From JBGLNJ01 sp964353405 (GTDB taxonomy: Bacteria > Chloroflexota > Anaerolineae > Fen-1058), in NCBI GenBank assembly GCA_964353405.1, contig CAYGWJ010000241.1, forward strand, positions 1-13,591: a stretch of DNA of 13,591 bases, in the 5' to 3' direction. A program made the position numbers and the translations under genes. Numbering within the stretch: the stretch's first letter is position 1; each line of letters starts with the position of its first letter. Below are positions 1-6,985 of the stretch, one piece after another. A model generated the notes under the pieces. That model was not told the DNA's origin and made no database searches. It worked only from the letters and a program-made list of their open reading frames with translations.

Positions 1-64
1 CTCGCAAACGGGCTGTCACGCACCAGTGCGCACACGGTCTTTGCTGTCCGGGCCTTGCGCTCAG

Positions 65-70
65 ATTATA
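65..70 (-). promoter_or_regulatory. Possible leftward -10 element upstream of the first gene
   Basis: A perfect TATAAT is read on the - strand, pointing out of the left edge of the window. No convincing -35 lies 16-19 bases upstream (the best hexamers, such as GAAACT, match poorly). Any gene it serves would begin in the first 60 bases and be almost entirely outside the window. Bases 1-135 otherwise show no gene I can support. The same perfect TATAAT occurs in front of murJ, which makes a divergent promoter plausible but not proven. Confidence 0.3.
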
Positions 71-103
71 CCGCATCACGGCACGCAAGTTTCTGACGCC
101 TGG

Positions 104-125
104 CATATCGCCACCCGGCGATATG
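104..125. promoter_or_regulatory. Perfect 9-bp inverted repeat just upstream of the first gene
   Basis: Arms CATATCGCC (104-112) and GGCGATATG (117-125) are exactly complementary around a 4-base spacer, ACCC. The element ends 10 bases before the ATG at 136. It could be an operator for a dimeric regulator, or a hairpin at the 5' end of the mRNA. The right arm runs into TATGAA (122-127), a possible -10 for a leaderless message; this would suit the lack of a Shine-Dalgarno sequence. The function is inferred only from position and symmetry. Confidence 0.45.
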
Positions 126-135
126 AATTCTCGCA

Positions 136-3100
136 ATGACAGTACCGTCACCTCGTCGTTTTAGCATGATCTTGTCGTGGCTGCCGGCTGCGCTGGCGGG
201 ATGGGTCGCTGGGACATTCTTGGCGCGCGTGGTGTACGAGTTGTGGCCGGCCCGGATGGCGGCGCTGGCAACGTGGTCGGGCACGCTCGGTATGGCTACT
301 GCTGCGGGGCTCATCGTGCTCGGTCTGCGATGGCTGTGGCTTGGCCTTGCCAGGCGATGGGTCAATACGCAACAAGCGCGCTTTGCGCATAACACGTCAT
401 CAGCATTTCTTGTTCCTTTCTTACTTCTCCTCGTCTACGTCTTTTGGCCGCAAGTCAACCTGCTCATCGCCGCCATTCTGCTTTTTGCTGCAGCGGGCTT
501 GAGCCTGGTCTTGGCGCTGCGCGCGCCCGCACTGCTCGAACGCTGGCAAGTCTGGCGTTGGGGGATACCGCTGGCATTGGCAGCCCTGGTGCTCGCAGGT
601 TACTGGCGCACCATGGGGCAAACGGTTGGCGAAGCAGACACTTTTGAGATTCAGGTTGTCGCGCCCGCACTTGGCATCGTCCACCCGACGGGCTATCCAC
701 TCTTGATGCTCATTGGCAAATTGTACTCACTTATTCCCATTGGACTTGTGGCGTGGCGCGTCAACCTCGTCTCGGTGACTTGCGCCACGATAGCCGTCAT
801 CCTCTTGTATTTCAGCCTCGTGCGGATCACGGGTCAACGCGCCACTTCGGCGCTGGCAGCAGCGTGCCTGGCCTTCTCGCGCGTGTTCTGGTCGCAAGCC
901 ATCGAAGCCGAAGTGTATCCACTCAACGCCATCTTCGTCACAGCGATTTTGCTGTTGCTGGTGAGCCAGGTGGAGAACTCGCCCGCGCCACGCAAGTGGT
1001 TGTTTGCGTTGGCCGCATTGTATGGCCTGAGCTTTACCAATCACCTGACCATGGTCATCATGGCCCCTGCGGTGGCGCTGGGAGTGCGCTTTGCCAGGCC
1101 GCAGATGCGGCGCAGAGACTGGCTGCTGGTCGCCGGATGCTTCTTCGCGCCGTTGTTGCTCGACTTGTACATCCCAATCCGGTGGCCTGCGTTGCGTGGC
1201 GGCGAGTGGATTTCCTTCGGCGATTTCATCGCCTATATCACCGGGCAGCAATTTCGCGGCGCGGTGCAGTTCGGGCTATGGCGCGAGCCGACGCGCTGGG
1301 CCATTGTCGGCCGGCTGATGCTAGATGCCTTTGGGCCGGCCGGCGCGGCGCTGGCCGCGGGTGGACTGGCCTGGCTGGCCGTGCGCAAATGGCGCATCGC
1401 GCTGTTGACCTTTGGCACATTCTGTGGTTACTTGCTGTATGGCCTCGTTTACAACGTCGCCGATGTCTCGGTGTTCATTCTCCCGGCGCACATCTTTATG
1501 GCGCTATGGATCGGCGCAGCGGCAGCGCAATTGGCGCGTTGGCTGTCCAAAACCACTTTAATATTGATATGGACTGCCTTTGCGCTCCTGCCGCTCAGTC
1601 TGCTGTGGACAAATGGCCCGTTGCTAGACCAAAGCGGTGCAGGCTGGAAGCTTTACAACTGGGGCAAGTATGTCATGAGCCTGCCCATGCCCACCGGCTC
1701 GGCCATCCTGGCCGACAGTGAAAAGATCGCGCCGCTGTATTACCTCAAGCGTATCGAGAATGTGCGGCCCGATGTGGATACTATTGTTCTGGGCGACGAG
1801 GGTCTGTATCGAGCGGAGCTTGACCGGCGTGTGGCCGCGGGCCAACCGACTTTTCTGGCGCGTTACCTGCCCGGCCTCGCCGGGTTGTATCGGCTGCATT
1901 CGCTCGGTCCGCTGGTGCGCGTGACTTCAAAGCCGATGCCCGCACCGCCTCCGATGCTAAAGCCGCTTGACAACGTGACCTGGGGCAGCGGCCAAATGGC
2001 GCTGCTGGGCCTCGACGTAGAACGCAGCCAAGCGCAGCGCGATGTGGCGTGGCGCGTCACACTTTACTGGCAGGCTCGCAGCAAGCTCGATACGAATTAT
2101 CACGTCCGCCTGCGCTGGGTCGGTCCGAGTGGCCAGGTGTGGTGGCAGGATCATGGCGCGCACCCGGTCAATGGATACAATCCGACCGGCGCGTGGCTGC
2201 CCGGCGAAGTCGTGGCCGACTATCACGAGATTCCCACCGACCCAACCATCCCGCCCGGTTTGCTCCGGCTCGATGTGGGCCTGTTCCTTCCCTTCCGCGA
2301 CGAAGGGCTGAACGTGGACGGGACAGGCAGCCCGTGGTTCACGCTGGTCTTGCTCGACCAGGTTCCAGCGCAGGTCAACGGTCCACTGGCGCAAACGATG
2401 CGAGCCAGCTTTGGCGACGAGTTACTCATAACGGGCGCGAGCGACCCCGGCGTTTCGCCGCCCGGCGAACCCACTCGCGTCGTTTTCGAATGGTCACGCC
2501 TCAAGCCTGGCCCGGACCTAAAGCTGCGCTTGCGCTGGGTGAATGAAGGCGACTCTGTGGTTGGAGAAACCGAGGCTGATCCTTACGCAGGCGAGTATCC
2601 CACCTCACAGTGGCCCGTGGGACAAGCACTCTTGGCGCGTGTGACACTTGCCGCGCCATCGGCGAACGGTATGTACACATTGCGCGCAAGTTGGCTCGAC
2701 TCCGAGGGGCATGAGCTGCCCGCTCGATGCGCATGGCTTGCACCCGCGTCCGCGTCCGCGTCACGCGGCTGCGCTGTCGGCAAGCTGCGCGTGGAAGGAG
2801 CAGCAAGCGGCCCGGGCATCAATTTTGATAACCAAGTACTCTTGCTCGACGCGCAAATCGCCGAGCAAGAGTTGCGCCCCGACGAGACATTGCACGTCAA
2901 CCTCAAATGGCAAGGACTGCGCCAATGGAATGCCGACTATACTGTGTTCGTGCATCTCATCGGCCCCGATGGCAAGCTGCATGGACAGGTAGATCAGTGG
3001 CCGCTCGATGGGACGCTGGCAACGCGCGACTGGCTGTCGGGCCGCGTGGTGGACGATCCCTATCGCGTGTCGCTGATGGGCGATGCGCCGCCCGGAACGT

Positions 3101-3225
3101 ACCAGGTCGAAGTCGGCTGGTATCTGCTGGCGACGCTGCGCCGACTGCCCGTCGTGGATGCAGACGGTCGGCCTGTGGACGATCGCGTGATTATCGGAAC
3201 AATGACGGTGAACAGTGGTCAGTGA
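136..3225 (+). CDS. DUF2723-like GT-C membrane protein with three C-terminal beta-rich modules
   Basis: This is a 1029-residue integral membrane protein. Residues 1-510 are a chain of hydrophobic segments, roughly a dozen helices. Around residues 165-190 lies the signature of the DUF2723 family (relatives include eukaryotic TMEM260, a protein O-mannosyltransferase): GEADTFE with acidic residues E166, D168 and E171, then a HPTGYPL motif at 183-189. Such proteins typically use a polyprenyl-linked sugar outside the membrane, so a sugar-transfer role is inferred; the substrate is unknown. After the membrane part come three similar soluble modules, at about 620-745, 760-880 and 895-1025, each beginning with an L-x-G/D-type strand followed by a V-x-L-x-W strand. 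A short Ser-Ala linker encoded by three CGCGTC units (2745-2762) separates modules two and three. No Shine-Dalgarno precedes ATG 136; ATG 166 is the alternative start. The stop lies inside the heptamer repeat shared with the next gene. Confidence 0.85.
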   Translation: MTVPSPRRFSMILSWLPAALAGWVAGTFLARVVYELWPARMAALATWSGTLGMATAAGLIVLGLRWLWLGLARRWVNTQQARFAHNTSSAFLVPFLLLLVYVFWPQVNLLIAAILLFAAAGLSLVLALRAPALLERWQVWRWGIPLALAALVLAGYWRTMGQTVGEADTFEIQVVAPALGIVHPTGYPLLMLIGKLYSLIPIGLVAWRVNLVSVTCATIAVILLYFSLVRITGQRATSALAAACLAFSRVFWSQAIEAEVYPLNAIFVTAILLLLVSQVENSPAPRKWLFALAALYGLSFTNHLTMVIMAPAVALGVRFARPQMRRRDWLLVAGCFFAPLLLDLYIPIRWPALRGGEWISFGDFIAYITGQQFRGAVQFGLWREPTRWAIVGRLMLDAFGPAGAALAAGGLAWLAVRKWRIALLTFGTFCGYLLYGLVYNVADVSVFILPAHIFMALWIGAAAAQLARWLSKTTLILIWTAFALLPLSLLWTNGPLLDQSGAGWKLYNWGKYVMSLPMPTGSAILADSEKIAPLYYLKRIENVRPDVDTIVLGDEGLYRAELDRRVAAGQPTFLARYLPGLAGLYRLHSLGPLVRVTSKPMPAPPPMLKPLDNVTWGSGQMALLGLDVERSQAQRDVAWRVTLYWQARSKLDTNYHVRLRWVGPSGQVWWQDHGAHPVNGYNPTGAWLPGEVVADYHEIPTDPTIPPGLLRLDVGLFLPFRDEGLNVDGTGSPWFTLVLLDQVPAQVNGPLAQTMRASFGDELLITGASDPGVSPPGEPTRVVFEWSRLKPGPDLKLRLRWVNEGDSVVGETEADPYAGEYPTSQWPVGQALLARVTLAAPSANGMYTLRASWLDSEGHELPARCAWLAPASASASRGCAVGKLRVEGAASGPGINFDNQVLLLDAQIAEQELRPDETLHVNLKWQGLRQWNADYTVFVHLIGPDGKLHGQVDQWPLDGTLATRDWLSGRVVDDPYRVSLMGDAPPGTYQVEVGWYLLATLRRLPVVDADGRPVDDRVIIGTMTVNSGQ

Positions 3226-3284
3226 CAAGTGGTCAGTGGTCAGTGACAAGTGGTCAGTGGTCAGTGGTCGGCGGTCGGCGGTTT
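3215..3284 (+). repeat. Heptamer tandem repeat spanning the junction of two genes
   Basis: About ten consecutive 7-bp units start at 3215: mainly GTGGTCA, with GTGACAA at 3222-3228 and 3243-3249, decaying to GTGGTCG, GCGGTCG and GCGGTTT. Positions 3215-3235 and 3236-3256 are identical 21-bp copies of three units each. Because 21 is a multiple of three, the downstream gene reads it as the peptide repeat VVSDKWS. The upstream gene's TGA (3223-3225) lies within the second unit. No Shine-Dalgarno-like sequence is present in the repeat. Confidence 0.93.
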
Positions 3285-4741
3285 TGATTCTCATCACCGC
3301 TGCAGTCGGCGTGGCCGCGTACCTCGGCGAGGCGCGCGCCACAGGCGTGTGGGGCTTTGCGCTCGACGACGCCTGGATTCATCAAACGTATGCGCGCAAC
3401 CTGGCCGCAACCGGTCAATTCGAATTCGTTCCCGGTCAACCGTCGGCCGGCTCCACATCCGGCGCGTGGACACTGCTCATCGCCCTGGGCTATCTGGCGC
3501 GAATAGATTTCAAGGGGTGGACATACGCATTGGGCGCGGTCTGCCTGGTGATGACGGCGCTCGGCGTGTGGGCATTGACCTTGCTGCTATTCCCCGAACA
3601 TCCACGCACGGCGCTGGCCGCCGGAATCTTTTGTGCACTCGAATGGCATTTGATCTGGTCGGCCGTGTCCGGCATGGAGACTGTGCTGTTCACGGCGCTG
3701 TCGCTTTGGCTAATGGTTCAAATCAACCTGCGCAAATTCAAAACGCAGAATCAAGGTGACGATCTTTTCATCGGCATTGGGTGCGGTGCGCTGGTGTTGA
3801 CGAGGCCAGAGGGACTACTATTGGTCGGACCGGTTCTGTTGGCGCAGACTGGTTTGCGAGGCTGGACGTGCCGCGCAACATGGGCAGGTCTGGTGTGGAC
3901 CGTCATTGGACTGGCGATCCCGATGGCGCCCTGGATTGCGTTCAACTGGCTCACAAGTGGGACGCCCTTCCCCAACACATTTTATGCCAAGCAGCGCGAG
4001 TACGCCGAGTTGTTGGCGGCGATTTCATTTCCCGAAAGATTTGCTCAAGTATTTGCGCAACCGTTCATCGGCGCGCAAGTCTTGCTGCTGCCGGGACTGG
4101 TCGCCGCAGCGTGGTCACTCGTGCGCCGCATCGGAAAACCGGAAACCTGGCCCACGCTTGTGCCGCTCGTCTGGGCCATCGCGCACCTGGCGACGTACGC
4201 CCTGCGCCTTCCCGTCGTCTATCAACATGGTCGTTACGAGATCCCTGTGATTCCCGTTTTGATCGTGTTCGGCATGGGCGGCACGGCGGCGCTTTTGCAT
4301 GAAAGTGACACTCGTCTCTGGGCGCGCGTGCTCAGCCGGGCGGCGGCGCTGTCTATCGCCATCACGCTAGTGGCATTCGTCGCCATCGGCGCGAGAGCCT
4401 ACGCAACAGATGTCTCCATCATCGAAGGCGAGATGGTGAGCGTGGCGCGTTGGCTGGATGCTCATGCCGCGCCCGGCGATCTGATCGCCGCACACGACAT
4501 TGGCGCGATTGGATATTTCGCCCGGCGGCCCTTGCTCGACCTGGCTGGGCTAGTCAGCCCAGAAGTAATTCCGTTCATCCGGGACGAGGCGCGCCTTGGC
4601 GCGCTCATGCGCCAACGCGGCGCTGCTTACGCTGTCACCTTTCCCTCATGGTATCCACGCCTGACAGACAGCCTGGGAAGCTCTGCCTTTGCGGGCAACT
4701 CCCAGGCCCCGGAACACCTGACCGTCTACCGACTTCCTTGA
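3215..4741 (+). CDS. GT-C-like multi-span membrane protein (ArnT/RgtA-like, putative glycosyltransferase)
   Basis: This is a hydrophobic protein of up to 508 residues with about ten membrane segments. The first extracytoplasmic stretch has the LDDAW motif (D51, D52) followed by a Y-A-R-N-L-A segment and an S-A-G-S-T-S-G-A-W-T segment. That pattern matches bacterial GT-C proteins of the ArnT/RgtA/arabinosyltransferase kind, in which the acidic pair lies in the first outer loop. A final soluble stretch (about 415-508) contains AAHDIGAIGYF. Substrate unknown. The start is uncertain: GTG at 3215, 3236 or 3257, or TTG 3284, are all in frame. The first three lie in the heptamer repeat, so residues 1-21 may be repeat-derived (two copies of V/M-V-S-D-K-W-S). 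The 3215 start overlaps the preceding gene by 11 bases, which would favour translational coupling, since no ribosome-binding site is visible. The first membrane helix begins near residue 22. Confidence 0.78.
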   Translation: MVSDKWSVVSDKWSVVSGRRSAVLILITAAVGVAAYLGEARATGVWGFALDDAWIHQTYARNLAATGQFEFVPGQPSAGSTSGAWTLLIALGYLARIDFKGWTYALGAVCLVMTALGVWALTLLLFPEHPRTALAAGIFCALEWHLIWSAVSGMETVLFTALSLWLMVQINLRKFKTQNQGDDLFIGIGCGALVLTRPEGLLLVGPVLLAQTGLRGWTCRATWAGLVWTVIGLAIPMAPWIAFNWLTSGTPFPNTFYAKQREYAELLAAISFPERFAQVFAQPFIGAQVLLLPGLVAAAWSLVRRIGKPETWPTLVPLVWAIAHLATYALRLPVVYQHGRYEIPVIPVLIVFGMGGTAALLHESDTRLWARVLSRAAALSIAITLVAFVAIGARAYATDVSIIEGEMVSVARWLDAHAAPGDLIAAHDIGAIGYFARRPLLDLAGLVSPEVIPFIRDEARLGALMRQRGAAYAVTFPSWYPRLTDSLGSSAFAGNSQAPEHLTVYRLP

Positions 4742-4767
4742 CCGCCACCGATTCACTCGTCCTGCGC

Positions 4768-4796
4768 TTGCGCTGGCTTGCGTTCTTGTGTATACT
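4768..4796 (+). promoter_or_regulatory. Probable sigma-70-type promoter for the response regulator/kinase pair
   Basis: TTGCGC (4768-4773) is separated by exactly 17 bases from TATACT (4791-4796), in the 105-base gap after the membrane-protein gene. The -10 matches consensus at five of six positions and the -35 at three. Transcription would start near 4803, giving a leader of about 44 bases. This suggests that the two-component genes are not simply read through from upstream. Confidence 0.5.
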
Positions 4797-4808
4797 CTTG
4801 AACAAGAG
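4795..4808. promoter_or_regulatory. Operator-like palindrome over the predicted transcription start
   Basis: CTCTTG and CAAGAG are perfect complementary arms around a central AA. The site overlaps the last two bases of the predicted -10 and covers the likely start point near 4803. That placement is typical of a repressor or autoregulatory site. The neighbouring response regulator is an obvious candidate binder, but this is inference from position only. It lacks a T-run, so it is not a good terminator for the upstream gene. Confidence 0.4.
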
Positions 4809-4846
4809 CATAGCAGACGTAAGCGGCCCCACAAGGAAAAAATTCG

Positions 4847-5563
4847 ATGCGTCAGATCAAAGTAGTGGTAGTAGATGATCACCCGTTCTTCCGCCAGGGC
4901 CTGCGCGATGTGTTGTCGGCCGAGCAAGACTTGCATATCATCGGCGAAGCCAGCGACGGCGAAGAAGCACTTCGACTCATCCAGGAGCTTTTGCCCGATG
5001 TCGTGGTCATGGACGTCAACATCCCCTCCCTTAACGGCATCCAGGTAACACGCAAGCTTCGCGCGGAACGCTCGCCAGTCAACGTCGTGATCCTGACTGC
5101 CTACGACGACGAGGAGCAAGTCTTTCACGCCATTCGCGCCGGAGCGTCAGCTTACTATCCCAAGGATGTCACGCCCGAAAGACTCGTTACCGCCATCCGT
5201 GAAGTCAGCCGAGGGCACTATGTCATCGGCGACATGGTGATGGACGAAGCGCAGCTTGCGCCCTGGCTGCTCAAGGAAACGCAGCGATTTGGCGCCACCG
5301 GGCTGGATCTGGGCGAAGAACCCTTCAACCCACTGTCGCCGCGCGAGATGGAGATACTGCAGTTCATCACCCACGGGATGAGCAACAAGGAAATCGCTCG
5401 CCGACTGGGCATCAGCCACCAGACTGTCAAGAATCACATCACTGCCATCCTTCACAAACTAGGTGTGAAGGACCGGACACAGGCAGCCGTTTATACGCTG
5501 CGGCGAGGTTGGGTACGCTTGCAGGACACACAGCCTCAGAGCGATATGCCAATCAAGCCGTAA
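4847..5563 (+). CDS. NarL/DegU-type response regulator (receiver plus LuxR helix-turn-helix)
   Basis: This is a 238-residue cytoplasmic transcription regulator. The receiver domain (about 4-120) has the acidic pair D10-D11, the phospho-acceptor D56 in the VVMDVN strand, T84 and K106; all key residues are present. A linker of about 35 residues leads to a LuxR-type DNA-binding domain at 162-225, with PLSPREMEIL, then GMSNKEIARRLGIS and QTVKNHITAILHKL. The overall form, including the GWV close to the C-terminus, resembles Bacillus DegU. AAGGAA lies 8 bases before the ATG. The kinase gene follows after 13 bases, so they form one operon, and the kinase is the expected phosphodonor. The palindrome at the promoter suggests possible self-regulation. 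Target genes are unknown; the pilin gene just downstream is the nearest candidate. Confidence 0.93.
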   Translation: MRQIKVVVVDDHPFFRQGLRDVLSAEQDLHIIGEASDGEEALRLIQELLPDVVVMDVNIPSLNGIQVTRKLRAERSPVNVVILTAYDDEEQVFHAIRAGASAYYPKDVTPERLVTAIREVSRGHYVIGDMVMDEAQLAPWLLKETQRFGATGLDLGEEPFNPLSPREMEILQFITHGMSNKEIARRLGISHQTVKNHITAILHKLGVKDRTQAAVYTLRRGWVRLQDTQPQSDMPIKP

Positions 5564-5567
5564 GGAG
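5562..5567 (+). promoter_or_regulatory. Ribosome-binding site fixing the TTG start of the kinase
   Basis: AAGGAG lies 9 bases before TTG 5577 and overlaps the TAA stop (5561-5563) of the response regulator. This supports the rare TTG start and tight translational coupling of the pair. The next in-frame ATG, at codon 14, has no comparable site. Confidence 0.75.
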
Positions 5568-5576
5568 CGGCACAGA

Positions 5577-6659
5577 TTGAACAAACAACGCACGGAACCG
5601 GCCGCACTCACTCCGATGAAACAACTGGTAGAAGAAAGCCAGCAAGAGTACAACCGCGTTCAACAGCAACTCAAAGAAATTGAAATGCTCATCCAGCAAA
5701 CGAGCCTCGAGGTGGATCGGCTGTCCCAACGCAACGCGCAGACGACCAACCGACTCAAGCAGCTAGAGATGCACTTTGACACGGTACCCCGCTCGGAAAT
5801 CCAGGAAGTCTACAATGCAGCGCAGGACGCGCAAAAGCGGCTGTTCATGATGCGCGGCCAGTTAGAGAAGCTGCAGAGCGACCAACAGAACTATCAACGC
5901 TATGCTCTGCATCTCAAGCAGCTTTTGGATGCCGTCGGCGCCACACAGCTCGGCGAGACACCTGCGCCAGCCGCCGCCGGGGCCCTCCCGGAAACGCCCA
6001 CCGTTGTGCGAATCATCGAAGCTCAAGAACAAGAACGCCAGAGGCTCGTGCGGCAGATGCACGACGGCCCCGCACAATCACTCACTAACCTCATTTTGCA
6101 GGCCGAAATCTGCGAGCGCCTGTTCGACAACGACTCTGCCCGCGCTCGGTCCGAGCTGGGCAATCTCAAGAATGCTGTCACCAGCACCTTTCAAAAAGTG
6201 CGTGATTTCATGTTCGACCTCCGCCCGATGATGCTGGATGACCTGGGACTCATTCCAACGCTCAAGCGCTACGTCACCAATTTCGTGGAAAAAAGCAGCA
6301 TTGCCACAAACCTAATCATCACCGGGACCGAACAGCGCTTTGTCCCCTACCGAGAAGTGGCTATCTTTCGCGTGATCCAAGAGTTGCTGACCAATGCGCG
6401 TCTGCATGCGCACGCCTCGCGGATTCAGGTCACTCTGGACATTGCCAATGGGTTGGTGCGCACCTCAGTGGAAGACAATGGCAACGGGTTTGACCCGAAC
6501 GAGGTATTTGCAGCTTCGGGTCAGCGCAGGACCATCGGCCTGCCCACTCAGCGGGAGCGAGTGGGAATGCTGGGGGGCAAAATGATCGTGGAAAGCAGCG
6601 CCGGGAGAGGCGCCAAAGTGACCGTCGAAATGCCACTTTTGGACGGCGAAAAAGTGTGA
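5577..6659 (+). CDS. DegS-type soluble sensor histidine kinase
   Basis: This is a 360-residue cytoplasmic kinase with no membrane segment. Residues about 10-115 are a Gln/Glu/Leu-rich coiled coil, which matches the sensor half of Bacillus DegS in character. A Pro/Ala-rich linker follows (about 120-140). The HisKA_3 dimerisation domain starts near 145; the phospho-accepting H162 lies in QMHDGPAQSL, followed by DLRPMMLDDLGLIPTL. The HATPase domain carries an N-box (E269, N273), a G1 box DNGNGF (300-305) and a G2 region GLPTQRERVGMLGG from 321. It should autophosphorylate on H162 and pass phosphate to D56 of the adjacent regulator. The signal is unknown; DegS-type coiled-coil sensors usually take it from a cytoplasmic protein partner rather than an external ligand. 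The TTG start is supported by a well-placed AAGGAG. Confidence 0.92.
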   Translation: MNKQRTEPAALTPMKQLVEESQQEYNRVQQQLKEIEMLIQQTSLEVDRLSQRNAQTTNRLKQLEMHFDTVPRSEIQEVYNAAQDAQKRLFMMRGQLEKLQSDQQNYQRYALHLKQLLDAVGATQLGETPAPAAAGALPETPTVVRIIEAQEQERQRLVRQMHDGPAQSLTNLILQAEICERLFDNDSARARSELGNLKNAVTSTFQKVRDFMFDLRPMMLDDLGLIPTLKRYVTNFVEKSSIATNLIITGTEQRFVPYREVAIFRVIQELLTNARLHAHASRIQVTLDIANGLVRTSVEDNGNGFDPNEVFAASGQRRTIGLPTQRERVGMLGGKMIVESSAGRGAKVTVEMPLLDGEKV

Positions 6660-6670
6660 CCATTCTCCTA

Positions 6671-6700
6671 TTGCGCCAACCAGGAACTCTGTGTTAGAAT
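6671..6700 (+). promoter_or_regulatory. Probable promoter of the pilin gene
   Basis: TTGCGC (6671-6676), an 18-base spacer and TAGAAT (6695-6700) lie between the kinase stop and the pilin gene. The start would fall near 6707, leaving a leader of about 45 bases. The -35 hexamer is identical to that proposed for the response regulator gene. Independent transcription would allow much higher expression of the pilin than of the kinase. Confidence 0.45.
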
Positions 6701-6734
6701 ACTGTCAGACTGATTTTTGACCTATCCCGTAATG

Positions 6735-6744
6735 AAAGGAGGTG
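6735..6744 (+). promoter_or_regulatory. Near-perfect Shine-Dalgarno of the pilin gene
   Basis: AAAGGAGGTG is complementary over almost its whole length to the anti-Shine-Dalgarno end of 16S rRNA. It lies 7 bases (9 from GGAGG) before ATG 6752. It is by far the strongest ribosome-binding site in the window and confirms that this short reading frame is a real gene. Confidence 0.85.
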
Positions 6745-6751
6745 AAAGACA

Positions 6752-6898
6752 ATGTTGTTCCTGCCACGTGAAGAAGGTCAAGGTTTGGTTGAATACGCGT
6801 TGATTCTCGTTTTGGTTGCCATCGTGGTCATCGTTATTTTGGCCCTGCTCGGCCCGGCTATCGGCAACATCTTTTCCAACATCGTGAGCAACATCTAG
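6752..6898 (+). CDS. Flp/Fap-type (type IVb) pilin subunit, 48 residues
   Basis: The short reading frame encodes a leader of nine residues (MLFLPREEG), then QGLVEYALILVLVAIVVIVI and a C-terminal stretch ending in IGNIFSNIVSNI. The cleavage site G9/Q10 with glutamate and tyrosine at mature positions 5 and 6 (E14, Y15) is the hallmark of Flp prepilins. The hydrophobic helix follows directly. TadV/prepilin peptidase would cut the leader, and the 39-residue mature subunit would assemble through a Tad system into a thin adhesive pilus. No tad, rcp or peptidase gene is in the window, so assembly must depend on genes elsewhere. The strong ribosome-binding site, own promoter and own terminator suggest an abundant product. 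Flp-like small proteins of this kind are often orphan in genomes. An alternative role as a membrane micropeptide cannot be excluded. Confidence 0.88.
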   Translation: MLFLPREEGQGLVEYALILVLVAIVVIVILALLGPAIGNIFSNIVSNI

Positions 6899-6920
6899 CC
6901 CCAAGCTACATCGCGGACAT

Positions 6921-6951
6921 AAAAAGCCCTATCTTCTCGATAGGGCTTTTT
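6921..6951. terminator. Bidirectional intrinsic terminator between converging genes
   Basis: A perfect 13-bp stem has arms AAAAAGCCCTATC (6921-6933) and GATAGGGCTTTTT (6939-6951) with a 5-base loop. It has an A-run on one side and a T-run on the other, so it works in both directions. It lies 23 bases after the pilin stop and 35 bases past the end of the leftward 1070-residue protein gene, so it can close both transcription units. Confidence 0.95.
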
Positions 6952-6985
6952 GCATGGGTTGCCTCTCCGGTCGAGTTCCTCACTT

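Noticed and set aside
1..60. Start of a leftward gene served by TATAAT at 65-70 (possible GTG at 35)
   Set aside because: Only about 11 codons fit in the window and there is no ribosome-binding site or recognisable sequence.
753..1721. A 322-codon frame inside the DUF2723-like gene
   Set aside because: It is a shifted frame of the same strand with Arg/Gly/Ala-rich sequence; the main frame has clear membrane helices and family motifs.
2745..2762. Three CGCGTC hexamers in the DUF2723-like gene
   Set aside because: Real but short; it encodes a simple Ser-Ala linker between modules and suits local slippage, so it is mentioned with the gene only.
3215..3284. CRISPR or direct-repeat array
   Set aside because: Units are 7 bp with no spacers, so it is a simple tandem repeat.
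3732..3752. A possible fourth heptamer run (GCAAATT, CAAAACG, CAGAATC) in a loop of the second membrane protein
   Set aside because: The units agree at too few positions to be distinguished from a Lys/Gln-rich loop with A-rich codons.
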